Positions 51,396 through 61,214 of a stretch of DNA of 64,000 nucleotides are shown piece after piece. Numbering within the stretch: the first letter of the stretch is position 1; every line of letters begins with the position of its first letter. The notes under the pieces were generated by a model. The model searched no databases, was not told the DNA's origin, and was given only the letters and a program-made list of their open reading frames with translations. The translations under genes were made by a program, and so were the position numbers. The DNA comes from Streptomyces sp. NBC_01210 (GTDB lineage Bacteria; Actinomycetota; Actinomycetes; Streptomycetales; Streptomycetaceae), in assembly GCF_036010325.1 (NCBI RefSeq), contig NZ_CP108549.1:7874001-7938000 (forward strand), read 5' to 3'.

Positions 51396-53396
51396 ATGAC
51401 AGCGACGACCGACGGAAGCAGCGGGCCCGCGTGGGCCCGCGCAACCGCGGCCAGTGAAACAACCGAAACGACATCCGCCGCGAGCGCCGTTCTCGACGCC
51501 GCAGGGCGGGCCGCGGAGCGCTCCGTGGAGCATCTGCTGGGTCGGCAGGACGCCCAGGGCTGGTGGAAGGGCGACCTCGAAACCAATGTGACGATGGACG
51601 CGGAGGATTTACTGCTCCGCCAGTTCCTCGGTATCCAGGACGCTGTGACCACCGAGGCGTCCGCCCGTTTCATCCGCGGCGAGCAGCGCGAGGACGGCAC
51701 CTGGGCCACCTTCTACGGTGGTCCCGGTGAACTCTCCACCACCATCGAGGCGTACGTCGCCCTGCGGCTGGCCGGCGACCGGCCCGACGACCCGCACATG
51801 GCGCGCGCCTCCGGCTGGATCCGCGAGCAGGGTGGCATCGCCGCGAGCCGGGTCTTCACCCGGATCTGGCTGGCCCTCTTCGGTTGGTGGAAGTGGGACG
51901 ACCTGCCCGAGCTGCCGCCCGAGCTGATCTTCCTGCCCAAGTGGTTCCCGCTGAACATCTATGACTTCGGCTGCTGGGCGCGGCAGACCATCGTTCCGCT
52001 CACCGTGGTCTCCGCGAAGCGGCCGGTGCGGCCCGCACCGTTCGCGCTCGACGAGCTGCACATCGACGCCCGGGTGCCGAACCCGCCCAAACCACTTGCG
52101 CCCGCCGCGAGTTGGGACGGGTTCTTCCAGCGCGCCGACAAGGCGCTGCACGCGTACCACAAGCTCGTACCGCGCCGGCTGCGGCGCGTCGCGATGAACG
52201 CCGCCGCTCGCTGGATCATCGAGCGCCAGGAGAACGACGGCTGCTGGGGCGGAATCCAGCCGCCCGCCGTGTACTCCGTGATCGCCCTGCACCTCCTCGG
52301 CTACGACCTCCAGCACCCCGTCATGCGGGCGGGCCTGGAGTCGCTGGACCGCTTCGCCGTGTGGCGCGAGGACGGCGCCCGAATGATCGAGGCCTGTCAG
52401 TCACCGGTCTGGGACACCTGCCTCGCCACCATCGCGCTCGCCGACGCCGGGTTGGCAGCGGACCACCCCGCGCTCGTGAAGGCCGCCGACTGGATGCTGG
52501 GCGAAGAGATCGTACGGCCCGGCGACTGGTCCGTACGCAGGCCCGGACTGGCTCCGGGCGGCTGGGCGTTCGAGTTCCACAATGACAACTACCCGGACAT
52601 CGACGACACGGCCGAGGTCATCCTCGCCCTGAGGAGGGTCAAGCACGCCGACCCGACGCAGGTCGATGCGGCGATCCGGCGGGGCGCGCGCTGGACCATG
52701 GGCATGCAGTCCAGGAACGGCGCCTGGGCCGCATTCGACGCAGACAACACCAGCGCGTTCCCCAACCGGCTGCCGTTCTGTGACTTCGGCGAGGTCATCG
52801 ACCCGCCGTCGGCCGACGTCACCGCGCATGTCGTCGAGATGCTGGCCCATGAGGGCAAGGCTCACCACCCCCGTACCCGGCGCGGCATCGAGTGGCTGCT
52901 CGCCGAACAGGAGACGAACGGAGCCTGGTTCGGGCGCTGGGGCGTCAACTACGTGTACGGGACAGGGTCGGTGGTGCCGGCGCTGATCGCGGCCGGAATG
53001 TCCGCCGCGCACCCCGCCGTCCGCCGTGCCGTCCGCTGGCTCAGATCCGTTCAGAACGACGATGGAGGCTGGGGCGAGGACCTGCGCTCGTATCGCGAGG
53101 AGAAGTGGATCGGCCACGGTGCCTCCACCGCGTCCCAGACAGCCTGGGCGCTGCTCGCCCTGCTCGCGGCGGGGGAGCGGGAGAGCGAGTCGGCGGAGCG
53201 GGGAGTGGTCTGGCTCGTCGAGAACCAGCAGTCGGACGGCTCCTGGGACGAGCCGCACTTCACCGGCACCGGCTTCCCCTGGGACTTCTCCATCAACTAC
53301 CACCTCTACCGGCAGGTCTTCCCGCTCACGGCGCTCGGCCGCTATGTGCACGGGGAGCCCTTCGCCGACCGCACGGACAGCCGCAAGGGGGGCTGA
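51396..53396 (+). CDS. shc: Squalene-hopene cyclase, with a TTA leucine codon
   Basis: 666 residues, ATG after AAGGGGAAG. Two alpha-alpha-barrel domains with many QW repeats (QDAQGWWKG, QENDGCWGGIQ, QSRNGAWAAFD, QTNGAWFG-type, QNDDGGWGED, QQSDGSWDE) and the catalytic Asp motif DIDD at 401-404, with the protonating middle Asp403. It cyclises squalene to hopene/diplopterol in the cytoplasmic membrane. Leu72 is encoded by TTA (51609-51611), the codon read in Streptomyces only by the bldA tRNA. The stop overlaps the hpnG start (TGATG). Confidence 0.97.
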   Translation: MTATTDGSSGPAWARATAASETTETTSAASAVLDAAGRAAERSVEHLLGRQDAQGWWKGDLETNVTMDAEDLLLRQFLGIQDAVTTEASARFIRGEQREDGTWATFYGGPGELSTTIEAYVALRLAGDRPDDPHMARASGWIREQGGIAASRVFTRIWLALFGWWKWDDLPELPPELIFLPKWFPLNIYDFGCWARQTIVPLTVVSAKRPVRPAPFALDELHIDARVPNPPKPLAPAASWDGFFQRADKALHAYHKLVPRRLRRVAMNAAARWIIERQENDGCWGGIQPPAVYSVIALHLLGYDLQHPVMRAGLESLDRFAVWREDGARMIEACQSPVWDTCLATIALADAGLAADHPALVKAADWMLGEEIVRPGDWSVRRPGLAPGGWAFEFHNDNYPDIDDTAEVILALRRVKHADPTQVDAAIRRGARWTMGMQSRNGAWAAFDADNTSAFPNRLPFCDFGEVIDPPSADVTAHVVEMLAHEGKAHHPRTRRGIEWLLAEQETNGAWFGRWGVNYVYGTGSVVPALIAAGMSAAHPAVRRAVRWLRSVQNDDGGWGEDLRSYREEKWIGHGASTASQTAWALLALLAAGERESESAERGVVWLVENQQSDGSWDEPHFTGTGFPWDFSINYHLYRQVFPLTALGRYVHGEPFADRTDSRKGG

Positions 53397-54049
53397 TGGA
53401 AGCGTCCTTGGAGCAGTCCGGCTCCGCCGCGCCCCTGCTGATCGCCTGTGCGCTCGGCATCGAGAAGCTCGCCCTGCGCAGCGGCGACCGCAGTGGCGCG
53501 CGCGGTCCGGTCACCCTGCTCCGTACGGGTATGGGGCCGGACAACGCGGAACGTGCCGTTCTCGGTGCGTTGCGCGAGGGTCCGCTCGGCAGTGCGGTGG
53601 TTGTCGCCTCCGGTTTCTGCGCGGGCCTTGCCTCCGGCATGCATCCCGGGGACCTCGTCGTCGCCGACGAGACTCGCGACACCACCGGCGTCACGGCCTG
53701 CACAAACACAGAACTGCTGGTCAAGGCGGTGACCCGGGCCGTACCCGGACGCACCGTGCACACCGGCCCGCTGACTGGATCCGACCATGTCGTACGCGGG
53801 CAGGAGTGTGCCGAGCTGCGTGCCACCGGGGCGATCGCGGTGGACATGGAGTCCGCGGCCACGCTGCGCAGCGCTCTGAGCGCCGGGCCCCGCCCGGTTG
53901 CGGCCGTCCGGGTGGTCGTGGACGCTCCGGAGCATGAACTGGTCCGTATTGGCACGGTGCGCGGTGGAATATCAGCTTTCCGTGTTCTTCGCGCCACCCT
54001 TCCCGCTTTCTACGAATGGCACCGTTCTTTGCTGCTCCCCAGGAGGTGA
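53396..54049 (+). CDS. hpnG: HpnG, adenosylhopane nucleosidase (phosphorylase family)
   Basis: 217 residues; ATG overlaps the shc stop, AAGGGGGG four bases upstream. Purine/uridine phosphorylase superfamily: GMGPDNAERAVLGAL, VVVASGFCAGLASGMHPGDL, and the ribose-binding VDMESAA near residue 160. In hopanoid loci HpnG removes adenine from adenosylhopane to give ribosylhopane (phosphoribohopane route). The AGGAGGTGA at its stop is the ribosome binding site of hpnH. Confidence 0.9.
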   Translation: MEASLEQSGSAAPLLIACALGIEKLALRSGDRSGARGPVTLLRTGMGPDNAERAVLGALREGPLGSAVVVASGFCAGLASGMHPGDLVVADETRDTTGVTACTNTELLVKAVTRAVPGRTVHTGPLTGSDHVVRGQECAELRATGAIAVDMESAATLRSALSAGPRPVAAVRVVVDAPEHELVRIGTVRGGISAFRVLRATLPAFYEWHRSLLLPRR

Positions 54050-54054
54050 GCTAG

Positions 54055-55077
54055 ATGGCCATGCCGCTCCGTCAGACCATCAGGGTCGGGACCTATCTCA
54101 TTGAACAGAAGCTCCGCAAGCGTGAGAAGTTTCCGCTCATCGTCGAGCTGGAGCCTCTCTTCGCCTGCAATCTGAAGTGCGAGGGCTGCGGGAAGATCCA
54201 GCATCCGGCCGGGATCCTGAAGCAGCGCATGCCGGTCGCGCAGGCAGTCGGGGCGGTGCTCGAGTCCGGGGCCCCGATGGTCTCGATCGCAGGCGGCGAG
54301 CCGCTGATGCACCCTCAGATTGACGAAATCGTGCGGCAATTGGTGGCCAAGAGGAAGTACGTCTTCCTCTGCACCAACGCCATGCTGCTGCGCAAGAAGA
54401 TCGAGGAGTTCACCCCTTCTCCCTACTTCGCCTTTGCCGTGCACATCGACGGGCTGCGCGAACGGCACGACGAGTCGGTCGCCAAGGAAGGTGTGTTCGA
54501 CGAGGCGGTGGAGGCGATCAAGGAGGCCAAGAAGCGCGGCTTCCGGGTCACCACCAACTCCACCTTCTTCAACACCGACACCCCGCAGACCGTCATCGAG
54601 GTGCTCAACTTCCTCAATGACGACCTGAAGGTGGACGAGATGATGATCTCGCCCGCGTACGCCTACGAGAAGGCGCCCGACCAGGAGCACTTCCTGGGCG
54701 TCGAGCAGACCCGTGAGCTGTTCAAGAAGTCCTTCGCGGGCGGCAACCGGCGACGCTGGCGGCTCAATCACTCGCCGCTCTTCCTCGACTTCCTCGAGGG
54801 CAAGGCGGACTTCCCGTGCACGGCGTGGGCGATCCCCAACTACTCGCTCTTCGGCTGGCAGCGCCCCTGCTATCTGATGGCCGACGGATACGTTCCCACC
54901 TACCGGGAGCTCATCGAGGAGACCGACTGGAGCAAGTACGGCCGCGGCAAGGACCCGCGCTGCGCCAACTGCATGGCGCACTGCGGCTACGAGCCCACCG
55001 CCGTCCTCGCCACCATGGGCTCCCTCAAGGAGTCCCTCCGGGCGGCGCGCGAAACCGTCTCGGGAAACCGCGGGTGA
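54055..55077 (+). CDS. hpnH: HpnH, radical SAM adenosylhopane synthase
   Basis: 340 residues. Radical SAM [4Fe-4S] motif Cys38, Cys42, Cys45 in [16 protein letters not shown], then [11 protein letters not shown] (SAM-binding GGEP) and a C-terminal cysteine group [17 protein letters not shown]. It joins the 5'-deoxyadenosyl group of SAM to hopene (adenosylhopane), the first step of side-chain elongation. The AGGAGGTGA site overlapping the hpnG stop gives strong coupling. Oxygen-sensitive enzyme in the cytoplasm, acting on a membrane lipid. Confidence 0.95.
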   Translation: MAMPLRQTIRVGTYLIEQKLRKREKFPLIVELEPLFACNLKCEGCGKIQHPAGILKQRMPVAQAVGAVLESGAPMVSIAGGEPLMHPQIDEIVRQLVAKRKYVFLCTNAMLLRKKIEEFTPSPYFAFAVHIDGLRERHDESVAKEGVFDEAVEAIKEAKKRGFRVTTNSTFFNTDTPQTVIEVLNFLNDDLKVDEMMISPAYAYEKAPDQEHFLGVEQTRELFKKSFAGGNRRRWRLNHSPLFLDFLEGKADFPCTAWAIPNYSLFGWQRPCYLMADGYVPTYRELIEETDWSKYGRGKDPRCANCMAHCGYEPTAVLATMGSLKESLRAARETVSGNRG

Positions 55078-55081
55078 CGTG

Positions 55082-56248
55082 ATGTCCGCAGGGAAGCCAG
55101 TCGCACTGGGGCTGCCCGAGCTGCCGGCCAGGCCGATCGCGATGCGCCGCACCTCGCGGCGCATCCAGGTCGGCACCGTGGCCGTCGGCGGGGACGCCCC
55201 GGTGTCGGTGCAGTCGATGACGACCACGCGCACCTCCGACATCGGCGCGACGCTGCAGCAGATCGCCGAACTGACCGCGTCCGGCTGCCAGATCGTACGA
55301 GTCGCCTGCCCGACCCAGGACGACGCGGACGCGCTGGCCACCATCGCGCGCAAGTCCCAGATCCCCGTCATCGCCGACATCCACTTCCAGCCGAAGTACG
55401 TCTTCGCTGCGATCGACGCCGGCTGCGCGGCCGTCCGGGTCAACCCGGGCAACATCAAGCAGTTCGACGACAAGGTCAAGGAGATCGCCCGAGCCGCGGC
55501 GGATGCAGGGATTCCGATCCGGATCGGGGTGAACGCCGGATCGCTGGACCGGCGGCTGCTGGAGAAGTACGGCAAGGCGACGCCCGAGGCGCTCGTCGAG
55601 TCCGCGCTGTGGGAGGCGTCCCTCTTCGAGGAGCACGGCTTCCGCGACATCAAGATCTCGGTCAAGCACAACGACCCGGTGGTGATGGTGGGCGCCTACC
55701 GGCAGCTGGCGGCCGCCTGTGACTATCCGCTGCATCTGGGCGTCACGGAGGCGGGACCGGCGTTCCAGGGGACGATCAAGTCGGCCGTCGCCTTCGGCGC
55801 GCTGCTGAGCGAGGGCATCGGCGACACCATCCGGGTCTCGCTCTCCGCCCCGCCCGCCGAAGAGGTCAAGGTCGGCATCCAGATCCTGGAGTCCCTGAAT
55901 CTGCGGCAGCGGCGGCTGGAGATCGTGTCCTGCCCGTCCTGCGGTCGGGCGCAGGTGGATGTGTACAAGCTCGCTGACCAGGTCACGGCGGGTCTCGAGG
56001 GGATGGAGGTGCCGCTGCGCGTCGCCGTCATGGGGTGTGTCGTCAACGGCCCCGGCGAGGCGAGGGAAGCGGACCTCGGTGTGGCGTCGGGCAATGGGAA
56101 GGGTCAGATCTTTGTGAAGGGCGAGGTCATCAAGACCGTGCCCGAGTCGAAGATCGTCGAGACCCTCATCGAAGAGGCGATGAAGATCGCCGAATCCATG
56201 GAGGACGCAGGGGTGGCCTCCGGGCAGCCCGCCGTCACCGTGAGCTGA
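55082..56248 (+). CDS. ispG: 4-Hydroxy-3-methylbut-2-enyl diphosphate synthase (operon copy)
   Basis: 388 residues from ATG 55082 (GGGTGA four bases upstream); a GTG at 55079 is the alternative. Diagnostic segments: [34 protein letters not shown], and [4Fe-4S] ligand cysteines in [12 protein letters not shown] and [13 protein letters not shown]. It makes HMBPP from ME-cPP, the penultimate MEP step. Streptomyces normally carry another ispG near dxr, so this is probably a second copy tied to hopanoid demand, a point that needs the rest of the genome. Confidence 0.96.
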   Translation: MSAGKPVALGLPELPARPIAMRRTSRRIQVGTVAVGGDAPVSVQSMTTTRTSDIGATLQQIAELTASGCQIVRVACPTQDDADALATIARKSQIPVIADIHFQPKYVFAAIDAGCAAVRVNPGNIKQFDDKVKEIARAAADAGIPIRIGVNAGSLDRRLLEKYGKATPEALVESALWEASLFEEHGFRDIKISVKHNDPVVMVGAYRQLAAACDYPLHLGVTEAGPAFQGTIKSAVAFGALLSEGIGDTIRVSLSAPPAEEVKVGIQILESLNLRQRRLEIVSCPSCGRAQVDVYKLADQVTAGLEGMEVPLRVAVMGCVVNGPGEAREADLGVASGNGKGQIFVKGEVIKTVPESKIVETLIEEAMKIAESMEDAGVASGQPAVTVS

Positions 56249-56272
56249 TCAGCATGTGAAGGGGGTCCGACC

Positions 56273-58147
56273 GTGACGATTCTTGAGACCATCCGGGGGC
56301 CGCGCGATCTCAAGGCGCTGACGGATGCGGAACTCGAAGATCTCGCCGAGGAGATCAGAGAGTTCCTGGTCCATGCGGTAGCCAGAACAGGGGGCCATCT
56401 GGGGCCGAACCTCGGGGTGGTGGAGCTGACCGTCGCCCTGCACCGGGTCTTCGACTCGCCCGTCGACCGCATCCTCTGGGACACCGGGCACCAGAGCTAC
56501 GTACACAAACTGCTCACCGGCCGACAGGACTTCTCCAAGCTGCGCGGCAAGGGCGGTCTCTCCGGCTACCCGTCCCGCGAGGAGTCCGAGCACGACGTCA
56601 TCGAGAACTCCCACGCCTCGACCGTGCTCGGCTGGGCGGACGGCCTGGCCAAGGCACATCAGGTGCTGGGCAGCAGCGACCATGTCGTCGCCGTCATCGG
56701 CGACGGCGCGCTCACCGGCGGTATGGCCTGGGAGGCGCTCAACAACATCGCCGCGGCCAAGGACCGGCCGCTGATCATCGTGGTGAACGACAACGAGCGG
56801 TCCTACGCGCCGACCATCGGCGGCCTCGCCAACCACCTCGCCACACTCCGTACCACCGACGGCTACGAGCGGGTCCTTGCCTGGGGCAAGGACGTACTTC
56901 AGCACACACCCGTGGTCGGGAAGCCGCTGTACGAATCGCTGCACGGCGCGAAGAAGGGGTTCAAGGACGCCTTCGCACCACAGGGGATGTTCGAGGATCT
57001 GGGCCTGAAATACGTGGGGCCGATCGACGGACACGACATAGCGGCCGTCGAGTCCGCGCTGCGCCGCGCGAAACGCTTCCACGGGCCCGTACTGGTGCAC
57101 TGTCTGACCGAGAAGGGGCGGGGCTACCAGCCCGCGCTGGAGGACGACGCCGACCGCTTCCATACCGTCGGCGTGATGGACCCGCTCACCTGCGAGCCGC
57201 TCGCACCCTCCAACGGGCCTTCCTGGACCTCGGTGTTCGGGCACGAGATCGCCGAGATCGGCGCGGAACGGCCGGACGTCGTGGCGATCACCGCCGCGAT
57301 GCTGCATCCCGTCGGGCTGACCGAGTTCGCCGAGCGGTTCCCCGAGCGGGTGTGGGACGTCGGCATCGCCGAGCAGCACGCCGCGGTCTCCGCGGCCGGG
57401 CTGGCCACCGGCGGACTGCACCCGGTCGTCGCCGTGTACGCCACCTTCCTCAACCGCGCCTTCGACCAGCTGCTGATGGATGTCGCCCTGCACAAGTGCG
57501 GGGTGACGTTCGTACTGGACCGGGCCGGCGTCACCGGGGTCGACGGGCCCTCCCACAACGGCATGTGGGACATGTCGATCCTGCAGGTCGTCCCGGGGCT
57601 GCGGATCGCCGCGCCGCGCGACGCCGACCGGCTGCGCCAGGAGCTGCGCGAGGCCGTCGCCGTGGCAGACGCGCCGACGGTGCTGCGCTTCCCCAAGGAG
57701 TCGGTGGGCGAGCCGGTCGAGGCGATCGGCCGGATCGGCGGGATGGACGTACTGCACCGGGCCGACGACGCCGAGGTGCTGCTGGTCTCGGTCGGTGCGC
57801 TGGCCGCCGTCTGTCTGCAGGCGGTGGAACTGCTCAGGGGCCGCGGTCTCCGCTGCACCGTGGTGGACCCGCGCTGGGTCAAGCCCGTCGACGAACAGCT
57901 CGCACCGCTCGCCGCCCAGCACCGGCTGGTGGCAGTGGTCGAGGACAACAGCCGCAACGGCGGTGTCGGCTCAGCCGTCGGGCAGTCGCTGCGCGACGCC
58001 GGCGTGGATGTGCCGCTGCGCACCTTCGGCATCCCCGAGCAGTTCCTCGCGCACGCCAAACGCGGCGAGGTGCTGGCCGACATCGGACTCACCCCGGTCG
58101 AGATCGCGGGACGGATCAGTGCCGCCATGGCAGTCAAGGAGAGCTGA
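56273..58147 (+). CDS. dxs: 1-Deoxy-D-xylulose-5-phosphate synthase
   Basis: 624 residues, GTG start after AAGGGGGT. Thiamine diphosphate enzyme: His in [36 protein letters not shown] with the ThDP metal site and [13 protein letters not shown], transketolase pyrimidine domain [20 protein letters not shown]. It condenses pyruvate with glyceraldehyde-3-phosphate, the committed MEP step. As with ispG, its presence inside the operon lets the cell raise precursor flux when hopanoids are made. Confidence 0.96.
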   Translation: MTILETIRGPRDLKALTDAELEDLAEEIREFLVHAVARTGGHLGPNLGVVELTVALHRVFDSPVDRILWDTGHQSYVHKLLTGRQDFSKLRGKGGLSGYPSREESEHDVIENSHASTVLGWADGLAKAHQVLGSSDHVVAVIGDGALTGGMAWEALNNIAAAKDRPLIIVVNDNERSYAPTIGGLANHLATLRTTDGYERVLAWGKDVLQHTPVVGKPLYESLHGAKKGFKDAFAPQGMFEDLGLKYVGPIDGHDIAAVESALRRAKRFHGPVLVHCLTEKGRGYQPALEDDADRFHTVGVMDPLTCEPLAPSNGPSWTSVFGHEIAEIGAERPDVVAITAAMLHPVGLTEFAERFPERVWDVGIAEQHAAVSAAGLATGGLHPVVAVYATFLNRAFDQLLMDVALHKCGVTFVLDRAGVTGVDGPSHNGMWDMSILQVVPGLRIAAPRDADRLRQELREAVAVADAPTVLRFPKESVGEPVEAIGRIGGMDVLHRADDAEVLLVSVGALAAVCLQAVELLRGRGLRCTVVDPRWVKPVDEQLAPLAAQHRLVAVVEDNSRNGGVGSAVGQSLRDAGVDVPLRTFGIPEQFLAHAKRGEVLADIGLTPVEIAGRISAAMAVKES

Positions 58148-58150
58148 GGA

Positions 58151-59545
58151 ATGACCGATCCGCTCAAGGGCTTCGATCTGGCGAGACTCCTCGCGGAGCG
58201 CGGGGCCGAGCGCTATGAGCTGCATGCGCGGTATCTCAACCACCAGCTGCCGCGCATGCTGCACACCATCGGCTTCGACAAGGTCTATGAGCGGGCCGAG
58301 GGCGCGTACTTCTGGGACGCCGACGGCAACGACTATCTCGATATGCTCGCGGGCTTCGGGGTGATGGGGCTCGGCCGGCACCATCCCGTCGTACGCAAGG
58401 CGCTGCACGATGTCCTCGACGCCTCGCTCGCGGACCTCACACGCTTCGACTGCCAGCCGCTGCCGGGGCTGCTGGCGGAGAAGCTGCTGAGGCAGAGTCC
58501 GCACCTGGACCGGGTGTTCTTCGGCAACAGCGGTACGGAGGCGGTGGAGACGGCGCTGAAGTTCGCCCGGTACGCCACCGGGAAGCCGAGGATCCTCTAC
58601 TGTTCGCACGCCTTCCACGGGCTGACCACCGGATCGCTGTCGGTCAACGGGGAGGCCGGCTTCCGGGACGGCTTCGCGCCGCTGCTGCCCGACACCGCGA
58701 TCGAGCTCGGTGATCTGGCCGCGCTGGAGCGGGAGCTGACGCGGGGCGATGTGGCGGGCTTCGTCGTGGAGCCGATCCAGGGCAAGGGCGTGCATGCGAC
58801 GCCGCCAGGATTCCTTTACGCCGCACAGGAGTTGCTGCACAAGCACAAGGCGCTGCTGATCGCCGACGAGGTGCAGACCGGCCTCGGCAGGACCGGTGAC
58901 TTCTACGCGTACCAGTACGAGGCAGGGGTCGAGCCGGATCTGGTCTGCGTGGCGAAGGCGCTCTCGGGCGGGTACGTGCCGGTCGGCGCGACGCTCGGCA
59001 AGGACTGGATCTTCAAGAAGGTCTACTCGTCGATGGACCGGGTGCTGGTGCATTCGGCCAGCTTCGGCTCCAATGCCCAGGCGATGGCTGCCGGGCTCGC
59101 GGTGCTCTCGGTGCTGGAGGACGAGCATGTCGTGGCGAACGCGCGGGTGACCGGAGAGTTGCTGCGGTCGCGGCTGGCCGCGCTCGTCGACCGCTATGAG
59201 CTGCTGCACGAGGTGCGGGGCCGCGGCCTGATGATCGGCATCGAGTTCGGCCGCCCGGAATCGATCAAGCTGCGCAGCCGCTGGACCATGCTGCAGGCGG
59301 CCCGCAAGGGTCTCTTCGCGCAGATGGTGGTGGTGCCGCTGCTGCAGAAGCACCGGATCCTCACCCAGGTCTCCGGCGACCACCTGGAAGTGATCAAGCT
59401 GATTCCGCCGTTGACCATCGGAGAGCGGGAGGTCGAGCGGTTCGTGGCGGCCTTCACCGCGGTGATGGACGACGCGCACGGCGGTGGCGGGCTGATGTGG
59501 GACTTCGGCAAGACGCTGGTGAAGCAGGCGGTCGCCAACCGCTGA
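58151..59545 (+). CDS. hpnO: HpnO, class III aminotransferase for aminobacteriohopanetriol
   Basis: 464 residues, GAGG upstream of the ATG. PLP fold type I, class III: VFFGNSGTEAVETALKFARY, GFVVEPIQGKG, LIADEVQTGLGRTGDFYA and PLP lysine Lys269 in CVAKALSGGYVPVGATL. In hopanoid loci this enzyme aminates ribosylhopane-derived aldehyde to 35-aminobacteriohopanetriol. The N-terminus (RYLNHQLPRMLHTIGFDKVY) is longer than in ornithine aminotransferases and typical of HpnO. Last biosynthetic gene; tandem palindromes follow its stop codon. Confidence 0.93.
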   Translation: MTDPLKGFDLARLLAERGAERYELHARYLNHQLPRMLHTIGFDKVYERAEGAYFWDADGNDYLDMLAGFGVMGLGRHHPVVRKALHDVLDASLADLTRFDCQPLPGLLAEKLLRQSPHLDRVFFGNSGTEAVETALKFARYATGKPRILYCSHAFHGLTTGSLSVNGEAGFRDGFAPLLPDTAIELGDLAALERELTRGDVAGFVVEPIQGKGVHATPPGFLYAAQELLHKHKALLIADEVQTGLGRTGDFYAYQYEAGVEPDLVCVAKALSGGYVPVGATLGKDWIFKKVYSSMDRVLVHSASFGSNAQAMAAGLAVLSVLEDEHVVANARVTGELLRSRLAALVDRYELLHEVRGRGLMIGIEFGRPESIKLRSRWTMLQAARKGLFAQMVVVPLLQKHRILTQVSGDHLEVIKLIPPLTIGEREVERFVAAFTAVMDDAHGGGGLMWDFGKTLVKQAVANR

Positions 59546-59582
59546 TTTTGCCCCTGGGGCAAAAAATTTGCCCCAGGGGAAA
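59546..59582. promoter_or_regulatory. Tandem GCCCC-GGGG palindromes between hpnO and the XRE-cupin regulator gene
   Basis: First palindrome TTTTGCCCCTGGGGCAAAA (59546-59564, 9-bp arms around T); second TTTGCCCCAGGGGAAA (59567-59582). The two are inverted copies, so 59551-59563 and 59567-59579 also form a perfect 13-bp hairpin. The site starts immediately after the hpnO stop and ends 20 bases before the XRE-cupin start. Double symmetry suggests two dimers of the adjacent regulator bind here, with the hairpin also able to terminate the hopanoid transcript. Confidence 0.8.
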
Positions 59583-59602
59583 GATCCTGGCGCAATGGAG
59601 GC

Positions 59603-60187
59603 ATGAGCCCCACTGAAGAGGTGGCCACGGTGCTGCCGGATGTCGCGCCACGGCTACGGGATCTGCGCCGCCGCCGTGGCCTCACCCTGGAAGCCGCAGC
59701 CCAGCGTGCGGGGCTTTCCCCCGCCCACCTGTCCCGGCTGGAGACGGGCAACCGTCAGCCGTCGCTGCCGATGCTGCTCGCTCTCGCCAGAATCTACGGT
59801 ACGACAGTCGCGGAGCTCCTCGGCGAGCTCGCGCCGGAACGCGATCCGATCATCCGCGCCGGCAGCCGGGAGCCCTCCGAGGCGGACGGCTGGACCTACC
59901 ACCAGACCGGCGGAGCCGGCCGGGCGATGCAGGCCCTGCGGCTGGTGGTTCCGTACGGCAGCCAGGGCGAGCTCGTCCGGGTGCATCCCGGGGAGGAGTG
60001 GCTGTACATCCTCAACGGTCGGCTGCGCCTGAGCCTGGGTGAGGCGGTCCACGAGCTGGCGCCCGGGGACAGCGCGCACTTCGACTCACTGACCCCGCAC
60101 CGTCTCGCGGCGGTCGGCCGCGAGGGTGCCGAGCTGCTGTTCGTCCACACGCTGCTGCAGAGCCCCAACCTCCATCCGCACAACTGA
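59603..60187 (+). CDS. XRE family regulator with C-terminal cupin domain
   Basis: 194 residues. HTH_3 domain at 13-70 (LRDLRRRRGLTLEAAAQRAG, LSPAHLSRLETGNRQPSL), cupin_2 at about 110-185 (LVRVHPGEEWLYILNGRLRL, APGDSAHFDSLTPHRLAAVG). Such proteins usually sense a small metabolite in the cupin barrel and repress nearby genes. The palindromes in its promoter are the likely operator. GGAGG is only one or two bases before the ATG, so a GTG at 59621 or 59630 may be the real start. A 43-residue membrane peptide gene follows after 20 bases. Confidence 0.88.
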   Translation: MSPTEEVATVLPDVAPRLRDLRRRRGLTLEAAAQRAGLSPAHLSRLETGNRQPSLPMLLALARIYGTTVAELLGELAPERDPIIRAGSREPSEADGWTYHQTGGAGRAMQALRLVVPYGSQGELVRVHPGEEWLYILNGRLRLSLGEAVHELAPGDSAHFDSLTPHRLAAVGREGAELLFVHTLLQSPNLHPHN

Positions 60188-60207
60188 GTTCAGAGAAGAG
60201 GCCTGTT

Positions 60208-60339
60208 ATGTCCAAAAGCAATGAAGAGCGGTCGTTTCCCCGTGGGCTGGTGATCCGGCTGTTCGCCTACCTGGTGGCGGGCCATCTGTTCGCCGGGTTC
60301 CTCTACCTTCTGTTCACGCTGGGCGGCCAGAACCAGTAG
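60208..60339 (+). CDS. 43-residue single-pass membrane peptide (DUF6126-like)
   Basis: ATG after AGAAGAGG. The peptide starts MSKSNEERSFPRG and has one hydrophobic helix (LFAYLVAGHLFAGFLYLLF) and a GGQNQ tail. Size, position after an XRE-cupin gene and the H-L-F-A-G-F pattern match the small Streptomyces family I know as DUF6126. Function unknown; being in an operon with the regulator at the end of a membrane-lipid gene cluster, it may relay membrane state to it. Confidence 0.75.
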   Translation: MSKSNEERSFPRGLVIRLFAYLVAGHLFAGFLYLLFTLGGQNQ

Positions 60340-60401
60340 GCGGCCGCTCGGCATCCGGCGGCTCCGCGTCTCCTGCTCCGCATCTCCTGCTCCGCGGTCG
60401 C

Positions 60402-61214
60402 CTACGCCTCGTCGATGAGGCGCTCGCGCAGGCGCTCGCGCGTCTCCGGGGCGATCTTCAGGCCCTCGGCGAGGTACCGCTCCGTCGTGCCCCAGGTCTC
60501 CTCGATCGTCTCGAAGGCCGCCGCAAGGTACTCGGCGCGCGCGTCGAAGAGCGGGCTCAGCAGCCCCATCACTTCCGGGGACATCCCGGCCGGGGAGTTG
60601 TCGCTGCGGCGCACCAGATAACGCCGGTGCGGATCATTGGACTTGAGGTAGTCCGCCTCGATCGCCTCGCGCTCCACGCCGACCGCGAGCAGCGACACGG
60701 CGATCGAGATTCCGGCGCGGTCCTTGCCCGCCGCGCAGTGCATCAGCGCCGGGACACTGTCTTCAGCGAGCGCGTGCAGTACGCGGCTGTGCTCGGCGGT
60801 GCGATGCTTGATGATCGTCCGGTACGACGCCGACATCCGGCCCGCCGCCTTGCCGTCCGCGAGGATCGACTTCAGCTGGTCGAGATCGCCCTCCCGGACC
60901 ATCTTCCAGAACTGGGCGCCGTCGGCCGGGTCGGTGAGCGGCAGATTCACATTGCGCACGCCCGGCAGCTCGACGTCCGGGCCCTCCAGCTGCTGGTCCG
61001 CGGCATTACGGAAGTCGAAGATCGTGTGCAGGCCCAGGGTGGAGAGGAACGCGGTGTCGCTCTCGGTGGCATGGGCGAGGTGGCCGCTGCGGAAGAGCCG
61101 TCCGTACCGCACCCGCCGGCCGTCCACGGTCGGCAGGCCGCCCACGTCCCGGAAGTTGCGCACTCCGGACAGCTCAGGTTCTGTCGACGGGATCTGCGGC
61201 AGCTGCTGTGTCAC
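60402..61214 (-). CDS. Tyrosine-protein phosphatase-like protein (Y_phosphatase3 type)
   Basis: 270 residues from a GTG with AGGAG six bases upstream; a longer frame was rejected. Active-site loop MHCAAGKDRAGISIAV fits the HCx5R signature of the atypical tyrosine/phosphoinositide phosphatases such as MptpB. N-terminal VRNFRDVGGLPT and YGRLFRSGHLAHAT are typical of this family, which hydrolyses phosphotyrosine, phosphoserine or phosphoinositides. No signal peptide. Convergent with the DUF6126-like gene. Confidence 0.9.
   Translation of the reverse strand: MTQQLPQIPSTEPELSGVRNFRDVGGLPTVDGRRVRYGRLFRSGHLAHATESDTAFLSTLGLHTIFDFRNAADQQLEGPDVELPGVRNVNLPLTDPADGAQFWKMVREGDLDQLKSILADGKAAGRMSASYRTIIKHRTAEHSRVLHALAEDSVPALMHCAAGKDRAGISIAVSLLAVGVEREAIEADYLKSNDPHRRYLVRRSDNSPAGMSPEVMGLLSPLFDARAEYLAAAFETIEETWGTTERYLAEGLKIAPETRERLRERLIDEA

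Noticed and set aside
51304..51458. Short plus-strand frame starting just before shc
   Set aside because: It runs through the hairpin and overlaps shc out of frame; Arg-rich shadow composition.
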